The notes: generated by a model from the sequence alone, not told the origin. A stretch of DNA of 60,000 nucleotides from Cryptomeria japonica (GCF_030272615.1 NC_081405.1:568043095-568103094), one strand, 5' to 3'. Numbered from the stretch's first letter, positions 1 through 10,992 are shown. Numbers and translations: made by a program.

Positions 1-1111
1 AGTTTATGTTTGAAAATCTCTTGGTATTTTTGCTTTATGAAAATGTTGTGTTTTGGGAGTTTTCTCAAGATCTCTTACTCTTGGGAGAGAAGAGGATCTT
101 GAGGGTGGTAGCAGTGACAGCCCTCGAGTGAGAGACTCTCTTTTGAGAGCGATCACAAGGGATCTTTGTGTGACCCTTGCTGCATGGCCTGTTTGTGCAA
201 TGGGGGTCATAAGGAGGGATATAAGGCTAGAATGCCTTTGGGGGGCATAAGGAATAAGGGGTTGAGATTCTTGATATTTTTATTGTGCCATGAGGTGGCT
301 TCTTGTTTATTTCATACTTGCAGTTCTCCTCAGGGTATTGGTCCACTACCACCCTTTGAAAATGTTCATCACCAGAGTGTGGTGCTATGAAAGCCAAGTT
401 GGGAATGTGTCTGAAAAGAATCTGTATGCATTGCTTTCTATGTGTTTGCCTATTTGTAACCCATCTAGGATTTGGTTCTCCGAGCTCAGGGGTGGCTACC
501 AGTTAGCCTAGGCTGGAGGTGAGCACTTCGTGGTCATATTTGTGTTTTCTATTATGCAGGAAAATCAGAGGAAAGAGAATAGAAACCATGAAAGAGATAT
601 AGAAGATTGTTATTGAAGATACTTGAATTCAGTTGCAGATGTTTGTTTAAAGTTGTTATAGAAATATGTCTCATTCATAGAAAAGAGAAGCAAGTTGTAT
701 TTTGTGAAAGTAGACTTGAAGTTTTATTGTTGTGACTATTCAGAGAAAACATTCTGTAAATTGGTAGAATATTTTAGAGGTGTTTTAAAAAAGAAAAGCT
801 TGTTATTTCTACTTCTGGTTTATTTGAAAAAGAAAAGTTAATTTGTGTTGCATGCAAAAGCTTCTTGTATTTTGGAAAGAAATAAAAGAATTGTTTTCAT
901 TTAGATTTTACCTATATTTTTACTTGAGGCAAAATAGAAGTTTATTTATGCTGAAAGATTTTAAGTATTTTAAATGGAAAAAGTTGTTTTATGTGAATAA
1001 TTTATTAGAAGGAAAAAAAATCAATGAATTTCTTTATTTCCAGAAAAAATATAATGTATCTTTGAATAGTATTCTAAATTGTATTTTAGTTAGCATTGAT
1101 TTAAAAGCTTA

Positions 1112-1115
<4 letters not shown>

Positions 1116-1171
<56 letters not shown>
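1116..1171. repeat. (TA)n microsatellite
   Basis: Uninterrupted alternating TA of about 55 bases. Confidence 0.95.
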
Positions 1172-1173
<2 letters not shown>

Positions 1174-1307
1174 GATTTAACTTAATGCTTTTCCCTTTAA
1201 TTATTTTAGTTTAAAATTTTTGCATGAAAATTCTCTTTAAAAAAAAAAAAATATAAATTTATATTGAAATAAATTTCATCTTTTAACTATGATTATTAAA
1301 TTTAAGT

Positions 1308-1389
1308 AAATATAAATATATATTTATATATATATATATATTTATATATTATATTTAAAAAAAAAAAAAAAATTTAAAAAAATTTGTTT
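1308..1389. repeat. AT/poly-A low-complexity tract
   Basis: TA-rich dinucleotide runs followed by a run of about 15 A. It lies immediately 5' of the GC-rich palindrome array, so base composition changes abruptly near 1390. Confidence 0.85.
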
Positions 1390-1406
1390 TGGGTCCTCGC
1401 GGGACT

Positions 1407-1609
1407 CCACTGTGTGTACGCACAGTGGAGGGCCGCGCGACGCCCACTGTGTGCACACACAGTGGAGCTGCTTTCGGCTCCCACTATGTGGGCACACAGT
1501 GGACGGCCACGGCCGCCACTGTGTGGCCACACAGTGGGGAGCCGCTAGCGGCACCCACTGTGTGGGCACACAGTGGTGCCGCGGTGCCCACTGTGCGCTC
1601 ACACAGTGG
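1407..1609. repeat. Array of six 22-bp palindromes with GC-rich spacers
   Basis: Six 22-bp near-palindromes of form CCACTGTG-N6-CACAGTGG (allowing single changes) start at 1407, 1444, 1481, 1516, 1555 and 1588. Start-to-start distances are 37, 37, 35, 39 and 33. The copy at 1516-1537 is a perfect palindrome. Spacers are 11-17 bp and GC-rich; several carry their own dyads, for example gccgctagcggc at 1541-1552. Both strands stay open through the array, giving cysteine/histidine/tryptophan-rich conceptual peptides, which I read as a by-product of the repeat. It resembles a CRISPR layout only superficially: this is plant DNA, spacers are shorter than repeats, and there are no cas genes. Function is unknown. 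Confidence 0.9.
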
Positions 1610-1904
1610 CGCACGGCCAACCCGCCTCCATTTCCTCCCGTGACCTGCAATAAAGAAATTCATGGCCGCCTTTGGGGTCTTCGGCCCAGCAAGAATTTTG
1701 ACTGTTAAAAAAAATATATGGGTTAAACCCTAGCCCGGATGGGGCTAGGGTAATTCGATTTTAAAAATAAAAATATTAATTAGTTTAGATATTTTATAAG
1801 TGAGAAAATTAGAACCCTAATTAGGGTTGGGGGGAAAAATGGATTAAATTTAGGAGGTTAAAATGGTTTTTGAATTAGAATTAAAATATTTAACATATAA
1901 GTAA

Positions 1905-2062
1905 TATATATATATATATATATGTATCCATATATATATATATGGGTATATATATATGTATATATATGAATTTTGATCATAATTTTGGGTAAGTATTTAT
2001 ATTATAAATATATATATATATGTATATACAAATATGTATATATATATATATATTTATATAAC
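1905..2062. repeat. Interrupted TA-rich repeats
   Basis: Several short (TA)n blocks at about 1905-1922, 1930-1965 and 2008-2055 separated by short AT-rich sequence. No gene is visible. Confidence 0.8.
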
Positions 2063-2407
2063 CCTGATTTTTATTTGGAATAAATAATAAAGAGAAATTT
2101 ATAAAATGGTTGTTTAAACTATATAGTCATATTGGAGATTAAATTAATTTTTTTCTCTCCCATATCCTTTAGCTTGATTGATTTAATAAACTTAATGACT
2201 GAGTATCTCTTGGAGATAAAATTAAAACGGTTAGTTTTCCGCAATTAAAATTAAACAATTTATCGATGCTTAGTTCGTATCAGAATTAGCTCGAATTTAA
2301 TAATGGAAATTTCATTAACGCTTGTCGTGAGAGTGAACTTGTTAATTAATTTAGTATGTTTTAAAAAAAAAATTTGTTCCGTTTTTGCCCTAAATTTTGG
2401 GCATGAC

Positions 2408-2986
2408 AGTCTTGGAGCTGAAGTTTTGGAGATAGTGGAGAAAGGGTATATACCTCATGATCCTAATTTTGGTACATCGACACTTGTTGATGAACAAAAG
2501 AGAGCTGAAAATGATGTAAGATCAAAAGAAGCATTGTTGTGCATCCTATATGATGAAAATCTATTGAATGTCATAGAGTCGGAGAATGCTAAGTTGATTT
2601 GGACAATGATTGAAACTCTTAATGAAGGTGACCAGGCTATGAAGATTGCAAAACTTGAAGGTTTCCAGGTAAGATATGAAACTTTAAAGATGGAAGAAGA
2701 TGAGAAGATAAGTTCTTTCATGGATAGAGTCAATGATATTGTCATGGGTATCAAATGTTGTGGTGGATCTATCATGAAATGAGATATTGTCAAAAGTTCT
2801 AAGAGTTCTACCTCCAGCTTATAAAATGAAGGCTACTGCTATCAATGAACTCCAGACAATGTCAAGTACCCCTGTGACCAGAGATATACTACTTGGCAAA
2901 TTGACTGCTTTTGAACTTGAATTTAACTTGGAGATCGAAGTTTTGCTAAAACTAAGTCTGCATTCGATAAATAAAATATAGATTGG
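2408..2986 (+). pseudogene. gag: Copia gag, N-terminal part (element A)
   Basis: This is the capsid-like copia Gag (UBN2/DUF4219-type). The frame enters at 2408 with residues matching the middle of element B's Gag (LGAEVLEIVEKGY aligns with IGKDIWDVTKNGY), then the LETLNEGD-like and KMEEDEKISSFMDRVNDIV segments follow. A TGA at 2780-2782 ends the frame; homology resumes in another frame from 2787 (LRVLPPAYKMKATAINEL) to about 2981. The first 30 or so residues expected from B are absent because of the junction at 2408. An upstream ATG at 2303 is fused by chance and is not the real start. Confidence 0.8.
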
Positions 2987-2992
2987 AAAGAG

Positions 2993-3760
2993 ATGTATGC
3001 TAAGGATATGGAGGAAATTGAGAAAGAAGAAATAGAGCTGGAAGAGCTGGAAACCCTGTTTCCTAGAAGAATTTCTAAAGGACCAGCTGGAAGTAAGTGT
3101 GAAGGAAAAATCCCTTTTAAATGTTTTTCATGCAATAAGATTGGTCATTTTGCATCTAGATGTCCTGAGAGAGCTGCTAGTAATCATGAAACATTTATGA
3201 GGAATTATAAGCCTAATCTTGAATATCAGAGTAGACCTAGATTCAGAAGGAATAAGGATAAATCATGTTATTATGCTGGTGATGATGATGGTATTTTTTA
3301 TGATGATGATGATGATGATGAACGTGTGAGTGGATCCGATAGTGGTGCTTCATCTAGAAAATATTGGGTCTTTATTGATATCAAGGATGATTCTTCAGAA
3401 TCTGTCATTGAAGAAACACATATTGAGGAAAAGGCCTTGACTACTAAAACTAAAGAAATGGATGAATGTGTTATACACAGTGGTTTCTTGCATCACATGA
3501 CTGGTGACAGAAGAAATTTCTTATCACTACAATAATTTGATGGTGGATTGGTCAGATTTGGAGACAACAAGGCATGTAGGATCAAAGGGAAAGGAACAAT
3601 ATCATTGGATGGTAAGACTAATACTGATAGTGTTTATTATGTTGAAGGCTTAAAGAATAATCTTTTAAGTGTAGGTCAGATGGTGGATATAAGTTTTCAT
3701 TTGCAATTCTAGGATGGAAAATGCAAGATGATTAATAAATATGGATTTGAGATTGCTTCC
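2993..3760 (+). pseudogene. gag-pro: Copia gag C-terminus with zinc knuckle, and aspartic protease (element A)
   Basis: A continuous frame at 2993-3535 holds a CCHC zinc knuckle (CFSCNKIGHFASRC, about 3121-3162) typical of nucleocapsid RNA binding, then a run of Asp codons at 3280-3330. The protease active-site region follows at about 3475, where B has DSGCSHHMTGD. A reads HSGFLHHMTGD, so the catalytic Asp is His and the protease would be dead. A stop TAA at 3533-3535 and another TAG near 3709 interrupt the protease/linker (LVRFGDNKACRIKGKGT). Confidence 0.85.
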
Positions 3761-4814
3761 GGAACTTAGACCAATGGTAATATCTATCATTTGAACTCTG
3801 GTGAGAAGGCTTGCTTGATTACTTAGATTGATGAAAGTTGGTTATGGCATAATAGAATACGTCATGTTAATTTTGATTGCATAGTAAAGATCAGTTCAAT
3901 ATCAACTGTCAAAGATTTTCCCAAGATTTTTAAACCTCATAATATGGTATGTAGAGAATCTCAAATGGGTAAGCAAGTTAGAACTTCTTTAATAAGTGTA
4001 CATGATAAATCTAATGAAATTCTTGATCTTATTCATACTGATTTGTGTGGATCGACAAGGACTAAAAGATTTCAAGGTGCATAGATATTTTATGTTACTT
4101 ATTTATGACTATTCTAGAATGATTTGGGTGGCATTTTTGAAAGAGAAATCTGAATCTTTTGAGAAATTCAATATATCTAAGGCTATGGTCAAGACTGAGA
4201 TAGGGCAGAAGATAAAGTGCTTAAGATCAGATCATGGTGGTGAGTTTACATCTAGCGAATTTAACAACTTTTTCCAAAGGAATAGTATTAGGAGACAACT
4301 TTTTGAACCTAGAACCCCACAATAGAACGAATTGGTGGAAATGATGAACATAACAATTTTGGATGTTGCAAGGACTATGATGACTGAAGCTAATTACCTG
4401 ATACCTATTGGAGAGAGGCTATTAATACCACTGTATACACTCTCAATAGAGTACACATAAAATGTGATACCGGTAAGACTCCTTATGAATTATGGTTTGG
4501 TCATACTCCTACTTGTTAGATGTTTCAGAATTTTTGGAAGCAAATGTTACATTAGAAGAGATGATGCATTAGGAAAGTTTGATCCTAGAAGTGATGAAGG
4601 AATATTTTTGGGTTATTCTACTAAGAGCAAAGCATATAGATGTTATAACAAAAAAATGAATAGGATATTGGAAAACATAAATGTCAAGGTGGATGAACAT
4701 GACATAAATCAGATCAGAGCATATGATTATGGACCGAAAGATGAATTTATTAGACCTAAACTAGTAATGCAAGAATTAGTTCAGAATAGTGAACCTGTGA
4801 CATCGGTAGCATAA
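3761..4814 (+). pseudogene. int: Copia integrase (element A)
   Basis: A GAG-pre-integrase zinc-binding region (WLWHNRIRHVNFD, about 3837-3880) is followed by the rve core: HTDLCG with the first catalytic Asp near 4035, RSDHGGEF with the second near 4225, and NELVEMMN with the Glu near 4335. The core frame 3996-4325 ends in a TAG where Gln is usual before the NG/NE motif. The C-terminal part (TPYELWFGHTPT, then DPRSDEGIFLGYSTKSKAYRCYNK) is read at 4464-4814 after further frameshifts. The DDE residues are still recognisable, but the gene cannot make one protein. Confidence 0.85.
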
Positions 4815-5387
4815 AAAAATTCAACAATGACAGTGGAACAACAGAATGAGTTGGCAAATCAAGAAAATTGAAAGACTCCCGGGTATGTAAAGCTAAATGA
4901 TTTTGAAGATCAGATCTTTGGTGATTATTGCAAGGTGTGCGCCCTTAGTTTCCTTGTTTTGTGCACCGCAGTACTTAGATTTATGGCATGGTATTCATTC
5001 TTTCTTGGGAAGAAGTTGGTTTCATGGCTTAGTAAGAAACAATCATGCACTTCATTGTCTACAGCTAGAGTAGAATATGTTGCAGCTGCTACCAATTGTA
5101 CTCAGATTTTATGGATGAAATAGATGATAAAGGATATAAGGGTAAGTTATGATGAGCCTATTGTTATTCACTATGATAATACGACTATTATTGATATGTC
5201 AAAGAATTTGGTATTTCATTCCAAATCAAAACACATTTCTATAAGGTATAATTTCTTGAAGGAAAAGGTTGAAGAAAAGGAAGTTAGATTGGTTTATGTG
5301 CCTACTAAGGAACAATTTACATATATTCTAATGAAACCATTGCCTAAAAACACTTTTTAATATCTCAAAGATCGGTTGGGGGTTACC
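4815..5387 (+). pseudogene. rnh: Copia RNase H remnant after RT deletion (element A)
   Basis: The linker TPGYVKLNDFEDQ at about 4874-4920 corresponds to the segment before RT in B. About 70 bases later the sequence is already in the RNase H domain (FLGKKLVSWLSKKQSCTS, 5002-5057), so the entire RT has been deleted. RNase H continues with STARVEYVAAATNCTQILW, a TAG at 5120-5122 where B has Lys, then IHYDNTTIIDMSKNLVFHSK and KEKVEEKEVRLVYVPTKEQ. Coding ends where B inserted at 5388; the next codons continue at 12062. Confidence 0.8.
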
Positions 5388-6433
5388 TGTTAGGTCCCGG
5401 AGGCAATTGAGAGGGGGGGGGGTGAATCAGTTGTCCAATAAATACAAACCCAAACTAACTCAACTAAACTTAATGCTTAATGCCGGTAAACCAAAATTTA
5501 ATGCTAGTAAACAGTTTAACGGTTAATTACAGTACCAGTAAAGTTTAATGCATGAAACAGAAAGACAAATAACATACACTACACATAACATAGTTATTTG
5601 TACATGGAAACCCTGTAAGGGGAAAAACTATGATGGGAAACCTTACCCACAATCAGATGATACTATTGTAGATAGTATGTGTGTACAAATGGGGTCTGCA
5701 CATGCAAAAAGGCCAACTGCCTAGAGCTCACTGCTCAATCACAAAATGGGAGTCACACTAACTACAATTGGATGGTTAAATTCAATGATAATGTACTGCT
5801 CACAATAGCATCTTCATATGTTGGATTCACCACTGGTTAAGTTATAATTTTCCTTCTTCAAACCTTCCTTCAATATTGAATGATGTCTGCGTGTATAGAT
5901 CTTCTTATATTCGTATATACCTTAGTACAATCCTTTTCCACACTCTACCACACAATCTCATAAATGAGATCTTACATATATACCAAAACCTAAGACCAAA
6001 TGAGTAGGGTGGCTCACTAAGATATTACAATAAAATCAATTACAAATGAATCAATATGCGATGCATGATGTCAGCTCAATGCATTTACAGTAACAATAAA
6101 TCATCTTCATGACGTGTCGTGCTGATCTAGAATAGATATGCTTGCTGGTCCATAACCTAGACCTATTTGCCGGTAACAACAAATATGAAAACACAATTAT
6201 ACCAATGAACAAAACCAAGTGTCCAAACGATGTCTTTGACATAACCAAGTAATTTCCAAGTTATTCCAAGTGTTGATGAACAATATAACATGTCGGTGAA
6301 CCAGATATTGGTGACTGTGCATAAGTCACTGAACATGTCGGTGAACATAACCAAAGATCTCCAAGTGTTGATAAGTGTTGACAAGTGTTGACATCAATGA
6401 AAAAACCATATCAATATATCCAAAATACCAACA
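5388..6433 (-). repeat. 3' LTR of element B
   Basis: Near-identical by eye to 11007-12056. In element orientation it starts TGTTGGTATTTTGG and ends CCGGGACCTAACA. A G-run of about nine bases near 5415 is longer here than in the 5' LTR. Confidence 0.95.
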
Positions 6434-6452
6434 ATCTCCCCCTTTGGCATTG
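6434..6452 (-). promoter_or_regulatory. Polypurine tract of element B
   Basis: The reverse strand reads gccaaagggggagatt immediately before the LTR start TGTTGG, the normal site of plus-strand priming. The same motif precedes the 3' LTR of element D, and a weaker version that of A. Confidence 0.85.
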
Positions 6453-6893
6453 ATGGCAACACAAGATGGAAAAACCATCAAAGTGTCAAAATAGAAATGC
6501 CAAAAACCAAAAACCAACAATCTCCCAAAGAGATCATTAACCAGAAATCAAAATACATAATATCTCTCCCCCAAGGAATAATCTCTCAAAAGATAAAGTG
6601 TTTTTCCATAGATATCTCTCCCCTTTGACAAAAAATGCCAAAGCAATACAAAACCAAATTCAATCAGTTCAAAGAACTTATCACAAAATACCAACTTATC
6701 AATTTATCCAACTACTCCCCCTGAGAAGTAGCTCTTCTCATCAAAGCCAGAAAAAAAGATTTCTATGTTAATTCTGTCGATTGATGACAATCATCAACTG
6801 TCTAAGTTTCTACCAGTGAGGGTATAACTCCAAGCTGCTCTCTTAGATATTCAAAAGTTTCCTTAGGCAAAGGCTTAGTAAAGATATATGCAA
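6453..6893 (-). other. 3' untranslated region of element B
   Basis: No coding potential. On the - strand it contains several extra purine tracts like the PPT (around 6566-6575, 6614-6622 and 6716-6726), some within AT-rich sequence. Confidence 0.6.
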
Positions 6894-6894
6894 T

Positions 6895-7407
6895 CTACTC
6901 TTTAGTATTCACATAAACCAATTTCACTTCTTTTGCTTCAATATTCTCTTTTAGAAAATTGAATTTGATAGAAACATGTTTAGTTTTAGAGTGAAATACT
7001 AGATTCTTTGATATATCAATTGCTACCATATTATCATAGTAAATTGTTATAGGTTCCTTGCATTTTACCTTTATGTCCTTCAACATTTTCTTAATCCATA
7101 ATACCTGTGTACAGTTAGTTGCTGCTGCAACATATTCTGATTCTATTGTTGATAAAGATGTACAACTTTGTTTCTTGCTCAACCAAGAGATTAATCTGCT
7201 GCCAAGAAAAAATGCTCCACCAGTGGTTCTTTTTCTGTCATCTACATCTCCTTCCCAATTTGCATCTGTGTATGCACATAAATCAAATTTTTCATCTCTA
7301 GGATACCATAAACCAAGATTTGTAGTTCCTTGTAGATACTGGAAAATCCTTTTCACTACTGATTCATGATTTTCTTTAGGATACTCTGAAATCTTGAAAC
7401 AATACAT
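6895..7407 (-). pseudogene. rnh: Copia RNase H (element B)
   Basis: A 170-codon open frame. It begins in the RT-RNase H connection (SVVKRIFQYLQGTTNLGL) and includes the RNase H landmarks CAYTDANWEGD (first Asp), STIESEYVAAATNCTQVLW (Glu) and IYYDNMVAIDISKNLVFHSK (Asp). It ends with LVYVNTKE, where a stop near 6892 cuts the domain slightly before the usual terminus. It is part of the former gag-pol polyprotein; the ATG at its start is internal. The domain degrades the RNA strand of the replication intermediate in the VLP. Catalytic residues look intact, unlike the RT upstream. Confidence 0.88.
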
Positions 7408-8346
7408 ACTGCATTCATAATATCAGGTCTTGTTTGTGTCAAATACAATAAACCTCCTATCATAGACTTGTACCTAGTCAGATTAACAGGTGTTGATTCA
7501 TCCTTCAATAATAGTTTATCAGTTGTAGTCATAGGTGTGCTTATCAGTTTAGAGTTTTCCATGCCAAATTTCTTTAGTAATTCCTTCAAGTACTTTGATT
7601 GATTTATGAATATACCTTTACCAGTCTGTGAGATCTGCAATCCTAAAAAAAAATTTATCTCCCCAATCATAGACATTTCAAATTCTTCCTGCATCTTTTT
7701 AGAAAAGTCTTTACACAATCCATATTCTCCTCCAAAGATTATATCATAAAAAAAAAACTTCAATAACCAAGATGTCATCATTAGTTACTTTGTAATATAG
7801 ATTGTTGTCAACATTACCTTTAGTGAAACCAATCTTCAAAAGATATTTGTCCAATCTAGCATACCAAGCTCTAGGAGCTTGCTTCAATCCATATAAAGCT
7901 TTACTTAACCTGCAAACCATATCTTTGTCATCTATCAAAGAAAATCCATTAGGTTGTTCAATTTAAACTTCTTCTTCCAGATCACCATTCAGAAATGCAC
8001 ATTTAACATCCATTTGATATACTTTATAGTTCTTGTGTGCTGCAAAAGCTAAGAATAATCTGACTCCCTCAATTCTAGCTACTGGTGCAAAGGTTTCATT
8101 ATAATCAATTCCTTCCTTCTGTGAATAACCCTTACACACTAATCTTGCTTTATTTCTAATTACCTTACCATTTTCATTAAGTTTATTTCTGAATACCGAT
8201 TTAGTTCCAATTACATTTTTGTCTTTAGGCTGGAGAACTAATGTCCATGTGTTATTCTTTTCAATTTGTTCCAATTCATTTTCCATAGCTTTAATCAAGT
8301 GTTTATCTTCACATGACTCATTAATTGATGCTGGTTCAATTTGAGA
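7408..8346 (-). pseudogene. rt: Copia reverse transcriptase (element B)
   Basis: The N-terminal part at 7963-8298 carries [17 protein letters not shown], then [20 protein letters not shown] and [18 protein letters not shown] stop follows, then LSKALYGLKQAPRAWYARLD at 7744-7938. The catalytic box, normally YVDD followed by IIFGG in copia, reads FFYDIIFGG next to a run of nine A's (near 7750), so the first Asp is lost and an indel is likely. The C-terminal part at 7356-7781 has FFLGLQISQTGKGIFINQSK and STPMTT. Several frames and stops make it inactive. Confidence 0.88.
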
Positions 8347-8999
8347 AATAAGACATACCTCTTCATTTCCAGTCTTCCTCTAGCCATAACTCCTTGATAC
8401 TTGTTCCCAATTATATGATTTTCAGAGTGATTCAATCTTACATACCGAGGTGTTTTTACTTCTTGTTGTTTTTTAGTCACTATGGAATTCTCAGATGATG
8501 TTGGTGTGACGAGATCAACATTTTGTACTGGTGTGCTTATAGTAGGTTCATTTGTGATTATGTCAACTATCGGTTCAGAGTTTATAGACCTTCTAAACTG
8601 TTCATCAATCTTCACATTTGTACTCTCAATGATTTTCTGCAATCTCTTATTAAAACATCTATATGCCTTGCTTTTAGATGAATAACCAAGAAATATTCCT
8701 TCATCACTTCTAGGATCAATTTTTCCAATATACTCATCTCTTCTAATATAGCATTTACTTCCAAATATTCTGAAATATTTAAGAGTAGGAGTTTTACCAA
8801 ACCATAGTTCATGAGGGGTCTTACCGGTTTCACCTTTGATGTAAACTTTGTTGAATGTATAAATAGTTGTATTGACTGCTTCTCTCCAATACAGATGAGG
8901 TAGGTTTGCTTATGATATCATGCTTCTAGCTTCATCCAAAATAGTTATGTTCTTTCTTTCCACAACTCCATTCTGCTAGGGTGTCTGAGGTGTTGATAA
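8347..8999 (-). pseudogene. int: Integrase C-terminal part and linker to RT (element B)
   Basis: Read from 8999 downward: STPQTP, a TAG, QNGVVERKN carrying the catalytic Glu, then HELWFGKTPTLKYFRIFGSK and DPRSDEGIFLGYSSKSKAYR. A poorly conserved Ser/Thr-rich linker runs to TPRYVRLNHSENH. Frames 8612-8833 and 8295-8642 overlap, showing a frameshift near 8640. This is the part that joins integrase to RT; the equivalent linker in A borders its RT deletion. Confidence 0.82.
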
Positions 9000-10169
9000 C
9001 TATCTTTTAATTCCATTCACTTCACAGAATGTATTAAATTCCTTAGATGTGAATTCACCTCCTTGATCTGATCTCAAACATTTGATTTTCTTACCAGTCT
9101 CATTCTCTACCATCACCTTGAATAATTTGAATTTCCCAAAAGCTTCTGATTTCTCCCTGAGAAAAGTAACCCAACACATTCTAGAATAGTCATCAATGAT
9201 TAGCATAAAATATCTATTTCCTTGTAAACTTCTAATGTCTGGACCACATAAATCAGTATGAATTAAGTCAAGAACATTATTGGATTTCTCTGGTATACTC
9301 TTAAAAGTTTCTCTAACTTGTTTTCCAAATTGACATTCCTTACATACCGGATTGTGAGGTTTAACAATCTTAGGTAAATCTCTTACAGCCTTAATTATAC
9401 TGATCTTCACAATGCAATCAAAGTTTACATGACACAGTCTCTTATGCCATAGCCAACTTTCATCAATATGTGCAATCAAGCATGCCTTTTCATTGTTATT
9501 CAAATGAAAGATATTAAATCTAGTCTGATTACCAATTGCAATTTCCAAACCAGTTCTATTCATGATTTTACATTTACCATTCTTGAATTGTAAATGAAAT
9601 CCTTTTTCAACTAATTGACCAACACTCAAAAGATTATGCTTACCTTCAACATAGTAAACATTATCAGTATTATGCTTACCATCAAAAGATAGAGTGCCTT
9701 TTCCTCTGATCAAACAAGCTTTGTCATCTCCAAACCTTACTAGACCTCCATTGTATTCCTGAAAGGTTAAGAATTTACTCTTATCACCAGTCATATGATG
9801 TGAACATCCAGAATCAATAATCCATTCATCTTTATCTTTAATTTTAGCTGCCAGGGCCTGCTCTACTGATTGAATAGTAGGTGTCAGTTGATCTTTTGTT
9901 ATAGCAACAAAATCCCATCCATTGTTTGTTGGTTCCTCATCAGAATCATCAATGACTCCTTCATCAGCATAGTAACATGATTTGTCTCTATTCTTCTTAA
10001 ATCTGTACCTTTGATATTCAGGGTTAGGCTTATATGTCCTTTTAGTTTCTTCTTTTAATCTTGAATGTCTATCAGGACACCTAGAAGCCATATGACCAAA
10101 ATTATTGCAGTTAAAACATTTAAATGGTGCTTTACCTTCATACTTACTTCCAACTGGACCTTTAGGCAT
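9000..10169 (-). CDS. gag-pro-int: Copia gag C-terminus, protease and integrase core (element B)
   Basis: This is the longest intact copia frame in the window, 389 codons; its ATG is internal to the original polyprotein. In order: CCHC zinc knuckle (CFNCNNFGHMASRC, residues 18-31); Asp/Glu-containing linker; retropepsin active site IIDSGCSHHMTGD with catalytic Asp about residue 119; GAG-pre-integrase zinc region (WLWHKRLCHVNFD and CKECQFGK); integrase core with HTDLCGP and RSDQGGEF, the first two of the D,D,E residues. It ends at a TAG just before the LSTPQTP motif, where the A copy shows that the protein once continued. All visible catalytic residues are intact here. Confidence 0.9.
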   Translation of the reverse strand: MPKGPVGSKYEGKAPFKCFNCNNFGHMASRCPDRHSRLKEETKRTYKPNPEYQRYRFKKNRDKSCYYADEGVIDDSDEEPTNNGWDFVAITKDQLTPTIQSVEQALAAKIKDKDEWIIDSGCSHHMTGDKSKFLTFQEYNGGLVRFGDDKACLIRGKGTLSFDGKHNTDNVYYVEGKHNLLSVGQLVEKGFHLQFKNGKCKIMNRTGLEIAIGNQTRFNIFHLNNNEKACLIAHIDESWLWHKRLCHVNFDCIVKISIIKAVRDLPKIVKPHNPVCKECQFGKQVRETFKSIPEKSNNVLDLIHTDLCGPDIRSLQGNRYFMLIIDDYSRMCWVTFLREKSEAFGKFKLFKVMVENETGKKIKCLRSDQGGEFTSKEFNTFCEVNGIKR

Positions 10170-10949
10170 TTTCCTTGCAAATAGTGCTTCAAGCTCTTCC
10201 AGTTCTTCATTCTCCTTTCTAATTTCTTCAAGTTCTCTTGCATAAAAGGCTTTCCAATCAGATTTCTTAGATGATTATGATGATGCTATAGATGATGATG
10301 ATTCTTTGAAAGCTAAATCTATCTTAATAGTAGCAACAAGACCAAATTCCTCAAGTTCAAAAGCTGAAAGTTTTCCAACCAAAGTGTCTCTAGATACTGA
10401 TGTATTAGGCATTATTCTGAATTCATTAATAGCAGTTACTTTCATTTTATATGCCAGTGGCAATGCCCTTAAAATTGTAGAAACAATTTCATCTTCACTT
10501 AAGGTTCCTCCACAAAATTATATACCCAAAACAATTTCATTTACTCTTTTCATAAAAGCATAAATTCTTTCATCTTCTTCCATTTTTAGATTTTCATACC
10601 TGATCTGGAAGCATTCCAGTTTTGCAGTTTTGACTGTGGTATCACCTTCATTCAATGTTTCCAATTTATCCCAAATAGCTTTAGCAGTAGATTTGTCTGA
10701 TAATCCCATGATTTTTTGATCAGACAATGAGCTCAAAAGTGCTTCTCTTGCTTTGCAATCATTTTCCTCATCTTTAGCCAAGGTTGATGGAATAGGTTGA
10801 CCTTGAGTAGGAACAACATAGCCATTCTTTGTAACATCCCAAATGTCCTTTCCAATGCAATTCAGATGTGTCTCCATCCTGATTTTCCATATGCCATAGT
10901 TGGTTCCATCAAGCTTCAGACTGTTCTTCCTGAAATAGTTAGAAGACAT
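10170..10949 (-). pseudogene. gag: Copia gag, N-terminal part (element B)
   Basis: The start ATG at 10949 lies 44 bases from the PBS, which supports it as the true gag start. The protein begins MSSNYFRKNSLKLDGTNYGI, the usual plant copia Gag opening, and continues through LSDKSTAKAIWDKLETLNEG to VNEIVLGI. There a TAT/TAA change creates a stop at 10518-10520. Homology continues as LPLAYKMKVTAINEFRIMPN (10275-10463), a second stop, then a charged coiled-coil-like stretch (LEEIRKENEELEELEALFAR) into the zinc-knuckle frame. Only two or three lesions separate it from a continuous frame. Confidence 0.88.
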
Positions 10950-10992
10950 TGGATCTCCTCAAGCTGTTAGACTTTTGCAAAATGAGGACTAG

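Larger units (their letters stand above)
1..2408 (+). mobile_element. Putative right end of an LTR element (C) interrupting element A
   Basis: No protein-coding gene is recognisable here. The stretch ends in gggcatgaca, a common right terminus of plant LTRs, and copia gag homology of element A begins at the next bases, so a foreign element appears to end at 2408. I found no matching LTR start (TGTCA-like) in the window; the LTR may begin upstream or have decayed. Contents are AT-rich sequence, TA microsatellites, a GC-rich palindrome array at 1407-1609 and an aaccctag-rich segment near 1725-1835. Positions 1-600 look like spliced or leader-type noncoding sequence with short open frames only. 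Orientation is assumed, not shown. An unrelated genomic segment joined to A by deletion is the main alternative. Confidence 0.4.

Noticed and set aside
1407-1609. CRISPR array
   Set aside because: Regular repeats with spacers, but plant context, palindromic repeats longer than the spacers, variable period and no cas genes.
1342-1708. Protein-coding gene in the palindrome array (frames open on both strands)
   Set aside because: Open frames arise from the lack of stops in the GC-rich repeat; no known domain, and the same peptide pattern appears on both strands.
1720-1840. Telomere-like (aaaccct) repeats
   Set aside because: Only isolated aaaccctag / ccctaatt words, not tandem heptamers.
2303-2407. 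True gag start at ATG 2303
   Set aside because: Residues before 2408 have no Gag homology and lie in the foreign segment ending gggcatgaca.
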